Source: CAITUY01 sp964611575 (GTDB lineage: Bacteria > Verrucomicrobiota > Kiritimatiellia > CAIKKV01 > CAITUY01). Taken from it: DNA of 50,839 bases. The notes below the pieces were generated by a model. It was not told the origin of the DNA. It saw nothing but the letters and a program-made list of their open reading frames with translations, and ran no database searches. Numbering within the stretch: position 1 is the stretch's first letter; every line of letters begins with the position of its first letter. Below, one piece after another: positions 48,380-50,839 of the stretch. The DNA lies in contig CAZTAJ010000017.1 of the NCBI GenBank assembly GCA_964611575.1, positions 1 through 50,839 on the forward strand. Direction: 5' to 3'. The position numbers were made by a program, and so were the translations under genes.

Positions 48380-48414
48380 CCAAACCGTTACATCGTGTCG
48401 TGTTGAGCGCCCTA

Positions 48415-49551
48415 TCAAGACCCCACCGGTTCGAACCGTCCTTCCCGCAACTGACCACGGACCATCCGGATGCCCAGTTCGGTCTCGTAGCGTTTGACGA
48501 GCCGGGTCTCCTCCCCTGTCATAAGGGAAATGGCATACCCCTTGGCGCCGGCCCGGGCCGTTCGCCCGACCCGGTGCAGGTAATCCTTGCTCTCCGTCGG
48601 CACATCCAGGTTGAAGATGTGCGTGACGCCCTTGATGTCGAGCCCGCGCGCCGCCAGGTCAGAGGCGATCATCACCCTGACGCGCCCGCTCCGGAAATCG
48701 TCCATGGCCTTCTTCCGTTCGCTCTTGTCGTAGGCTCCATGCAGGTCGGCGACGGCGACCTTGTGATAGGCCAGCTTCCCGGCCACTTCCTCGGCCCGCG
48801 CGTTGCGGTGGACGAACACCATGGCCCGCTCCGGGTTCAACGCATGCACCAGCTTGCGCATCAGTTCCGGCTTGTCGCGTTCTTCGCACAGCACGTAGAG
48901 GTGCTCGATGTCGCGGTTCACTCCGCCGGAGCCGGCCCGGAGCACCACCAGGTCGGGCGCCAGGGCCTTGGCTTCCCGGGAACAGGCCGGCTGCTCGGTG
49001 GCCGAGGCGAATATCGTCTGCCGTTCCCTCGGCGTGGTGCGGATGATCGCACGGACCAGGTCCAGGGTCTCCTCGCCCAGCAACCGGTCGGCCTCGTCAA
49101 TGACGACGCTCTTCACGGCCTGAACCTTCAGCTTGTGCATGCCGATCAGGTCGCGGATCCGGCCGGGCGAACCGATGACGAAGTGGGGTTTCTTCTTCAG
49201 TTTCTCAAGCTGCCTCGTCAGAACCGTGCCGCCGATCAGCAGCACCGAGCGGACCGGCAGGCCGGAGTTCTGCGCCAGGGTGGACACCTGGTGCTGGATC
49301 TGGATGGCCAGCTCGTGGGTCGGCGCCAGCACCAGGACCTGGGGCGCCTCCTGCGCAGGGTCGAGCCGACAGAACAGCGGCAGCAGATAGGCCAGGGTCT
49401 TGCCGGTTCCGGTTTCGGAATTCAGATACGCGTTCCTGCCGGCCAGCAGCAGCGGCAGCGCTTCGGCCTGAATCGGCGTGGGTACGCTAATCGCTTCCTT
49501 GCCCAGTCCCGCGACCAGCGCCGGAAGAAGTCCCAATTCGGTAAATGTCAT
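48415..49551 (-). CDS. DEAD-box RNA helicase
   Basis: 378 residues with motifs in order: VPTPIQAEALPLLLAGRN (Q motif), SETGTGKT (motif I), APTHELA, VIDEADRLLGEE (motif II), SAT within ASATEQ (motif III), MIASDLAARGLDIKGV (motif V) and HRVGRTARAG (motif VI). It remodels RNA or ribonucleoprotein complexes using ATP. The C-terminal extension is short, so no RNA specificity is evident. ATG 49551 is preceded by AAGGGG and begins the domain; the longer frame upstream lacks similarity. Confidence 0.94.
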   Translation of the reverse strand: MTFTELGLLPALVAGLGKEAISVPTPIQAEALPLLLAGRNAYLNSETGTGKTLAYLLPLFCRLDPAQEAPQVLVLAPTHELAIQIQHQVSTLAQNSGLPVRSVLLIGGTVLTRQLEKLKKKPHFVIGSPGRIRDLIGMHKLKVQAVKSVVIDEADRLLGEETLDLVRAIIRTTPRERQTIFASATEQPACSREAKALAPDLVVLRAGSGGVNRDIEHLYVLCEERDKPELMRKLVHALNPERAMVFVHRNARAEEVAGKLAYHKVAVADLHGAYDKSERKKAMDDFRSGRVRVMIASDLAARGLDIKGVTHIFNLDVPTESKDYLHRVGRTARAGAKGYAISLMTGEETRLVKRYETELGIRMVRGQLREGRFEPVGS

Positions 49552-49772
49552 GATGCCCCTTGCTGCCATGAGCGCCTGCAACGGCTCACACGAACATCGC
49601 ACGCAGGTCTCCCGCCAGAACGTATCCAAGGGCACATTATATCAGTAGATCGCGCGGAAACCAGCAGATGTGCCGGATCCTTCGCCATCTCGCTCTCGAG
49701 CCGTGTTTACCAACGGGCGGCCAGGGTCTCAGCCGGCGTCGGGAGAACAAGCCGCTCACCAGATGAGATGAA

Positions 49773-49806
49773 TTGACGGTATTCCATATATGGGATATGG
49801 TTATCC
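49773..49806 (+). promoter_or_regulatory. Promoter and nested palindromes of the third TA pair, leaderless geometry
   Basis: TTGACG (49773-49778), a 17-base spacer and TATGGT (49796-49801), then seven bases to the ATG at 49809. Two palindromes overlap the promoter: CCATATATGG (49784-49793) and GGATA-TGGT-TATCC (49793-49806). They are probable binding sites for the ribbon-helix-helix antitoxin. Confidence 0.55.
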
Positions 49807-49808
49807 AT

Positions 49809-50033
49809 ATGAAGACAACACTCAGCATCAGCGACGTGACCATGCGTGAGGTCAAGCGTGAAGCCGCACGTCGCCAGCAGACCATGTCCGCGATGGTAGA
49901 AGCCGCCTTGCGAACGATTGTCGAACCGATACAACGAGAGACGAAGTTGCCGCCGTTGCCGGAATTCCGCGGCGGGGGACTGCGGGTCGACGTGGCCAAC
50001 CGTGATGCCCTGTACGACGTGATGGGAGGTTAG
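49809..50033 (+). CDS. Ribbon-helix-helix antitoxin (VapB-like)
   Basis: 74 residues. MKTTLSISDVTMREVKREAARRQQTMSAMVEAALRTIV is a ribbon-helix-helix DNA-binding domain; the rest (PPLPEFRGGGLRVDVANRDALYDVMGG) is a short toxin-contact tail ending in the usual DALYDVM-like motif. ATG 49809 is chosen over ATG 49773 since the strand of the DNA-binding fold begins there and the promoter would otherwise lie inside the gene. The toxin gene starts two bases after its stop. Confidence 0.85.
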   Translation: MKTTLSISDVTMREVKREAARRQQTMSAMVEAALRTIVEPIQRETKLPPLPEFRGGGLRVDVANRDALYDVMGG

Positions 50034-50035
50034 TC

Positions 50036-50524
50036 ATGTTCGTTGTGGACACCAACATCCTGATCTATGGTGCGGACATGGACTCGCCGGACCACGCGCG
50101 CTGCCGCGAGTTGATCGAACGGTGGCGAGTGCAGGCAACGCCTTGGTATGTGACGTGGGGTATCGTGTATGAGTTTCTTCGCGTGGTGACCCATCCCCGC
50201 GTTCTTAATCGGCCCTTCTCGGCATCCCAGGCATGGCTTTTTCTCGACGCCCTGTTTGCCTCCCCCAGCCTGCGGCTCCTGGCGGAGACCGACCGGCATC
50301 GTCATGTGGCTGCTGAAGTCTTTGCCGAGGTGCCCGGCATATCCGGCAATCTGGTCTTCGACGCCCATACGGCGATCCTGATGCGGGAGAACGGGATCAA
50401 GACGATCTACACGAGAGACATGCACTTCAACCGTTTTCCGTTCCTTGATACGGTCGACCCGATCGCGAAAAGCCGCCGAACAACCGCATCCACAATATCG
50501 CCTCGACGCCACGGCAAATCCTGA
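50036..50524 (+). CDS. PIN-domain toxin (VapC-like)
   Basis: 162 residues. FVVDTNILIYGADMDSPDH, then IVYEFLRVVTHPRV, and VFDAHTAILMRENGIKTIYTRDMHFNRF provide the acidic PIN residues. It is a probable RNase controlled by the antitoxin encoded immediately upstream. The C-terminal 20 residues (KSRRTTASTISPRRHGKS) are basic and unusual for the family, and may be a read-through past the ordinary end. Confidence 0.88.
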   Translation: MFVVDTNILIYGADMDSPDHARCRELIERWRVQATPWYVTWGIVYEFLRVVTHPRVLNRPFSASQAWLFLDALFASPSLRLLAETDRHRHVAAEVFAEVPGISGNLVFDAHTAILMRENGIKTIYTRDMHFNRFPFLDTVDPIAKSRRTTASTISPRRHGKS

Positions 50525-50640
50525 CGTCAAGCGTCGGCCACCGCCGGCCATGGCAAACAGAAAAGGCCATCACTGAGCCTTGCCCGCTTGAAACGGCCAC
50601 AGTATGATCAAACCAACGAACGGCCAGGCAGGAGATATCC

Positions 50641-50839
50641 ATGACTGGGCATTACATTGTTTTCGAATCGGCCGGCAAGGCGACGTTGAAGTCTTTCGAC
50701 ATCCCCACACTCAAGCCGAATGAAGTGTTGTTGGAGAACGACTACACCGTGATCAGCGCCGGTACCGAACGGGCGAACCTGGTCGCTTTGCCCAACACCG
50801 GAACCGACGAGAGCGGCTTCCCGTTCTGCCCCGGCTACT
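50641..50839 (+). CDS. Zinc-type (MDR) alcohol dehydrogenase-like protein (3' truncated)
   Basis: Only the first 66 residues lie in the window. DIPTLKPNEVLLENDYTVISAGTERANL and the final GFPFCPGY resemble the N-terminal GroES-like domain of medium-chain dehydrogenases, in the group with ISAGTE and PGYS signatures. A ribosome-binding site AGGAG lies ten bases before the ATG. The substrate and the zinc ligands further on cannot be seen. Confidence 0.72.
   Translation, partial: MTGHYIVFESAGKATLKSFDIPTLKPNEVLLENDYTVISAGTERANLVALPNTGTDESGFPFCPGY

Noticed and set aside
48420..48440. GGTTCGAACC, resembling a tRNA T-arm
   Set aside because: It lies in the 3' end of the helicase gene and no acceptor, D or anticodon arms can be built around it.

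Overview
The window is GC-rich bacterial chromosome with short intergenic gaps, frequent ATGA/GTGA stop-start overlaps and many palindromic intergenic repeats. A Minf_1886-family protein, a large secreted protein with carboxypeptidase-regulatory-like repeats, a zinc-ribbon Ser/Thr kinase, a PQQ-type propeller and several VapBC modules together suggest the PVC superphylum, probably Kiritimatiellota or Verrucomicrobiota. That placement is inference from gene content; no rRNA is present. I saw no tRNA, rRNA, CRISPR array or classical insertion sequence.

Layout. 1-9 kb: the 3' part of a TrpB2-type tryptophan synthase beta chain, leuS, a short membrane ORF cut off by a repeat, a REP-associated tyrosine transposase (RAYT) between REP pairs, an outer-membrane barrel protein, a HIT protein, a Minf_1886 protein and an M16 peptidase. 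9-15 kb, minus strand: a VapBC-type pair, then a glycan operon reading beta-mannosidase, GH5-like hydrolase, PIG-L deacetylase, NagB-like deaminase. 15.5-17.5 kb: archease-rtcB RNA repair pair. 17.7-25.3 kb: CoiA-like protein, XRE regulator with a probable frameshift, DUF4143 ATPase and a 1483-residue secreted repeat protein. 25.4-32 kb: tetR, TolC-type channel, periplasmic adaptor and RND pump. 32.2-36 kb: lysA, dapA, dapB, folK. 36-39.2 kb: a second DUF4143 ATPase, a secreted RHS-core/phospholipase A2-like protein with a lipoprotein partner, and a vapBC module; this part has visibly lower GC from 37.2 kb. 39.4-50.8 kb: rpsB, tsf, DciA-like, Ser/Thr kinase, lgt, rluD, PQQ propeller, ferredoxin-nitroreductase, DEAD-box helicase, a third VapBC-type pair and the start of a zinc-type alcohol dehydrogenase.

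Three themes recur. First, palindromic elements with one design occur throughout: an outer stem, usually starting GTAG and ending CTAC, encloses two small hairpins. Several stem and loop sequence families share this design, and a RAYT, the enzyme class known to act on GTAG-footed REP hairpins, lies inside one cluster. Second, all three antitoxin genes seem to be transcribed from promoters so close to the start codon that their mRNAs would be leaderless or nearly so. Third, the best candidate for a little-described system is the signal-peptide / RHS-core / PLA2-like protein at 37290-37919 and the small lipoprotein just after it, which looks like an effector-immunity pair.
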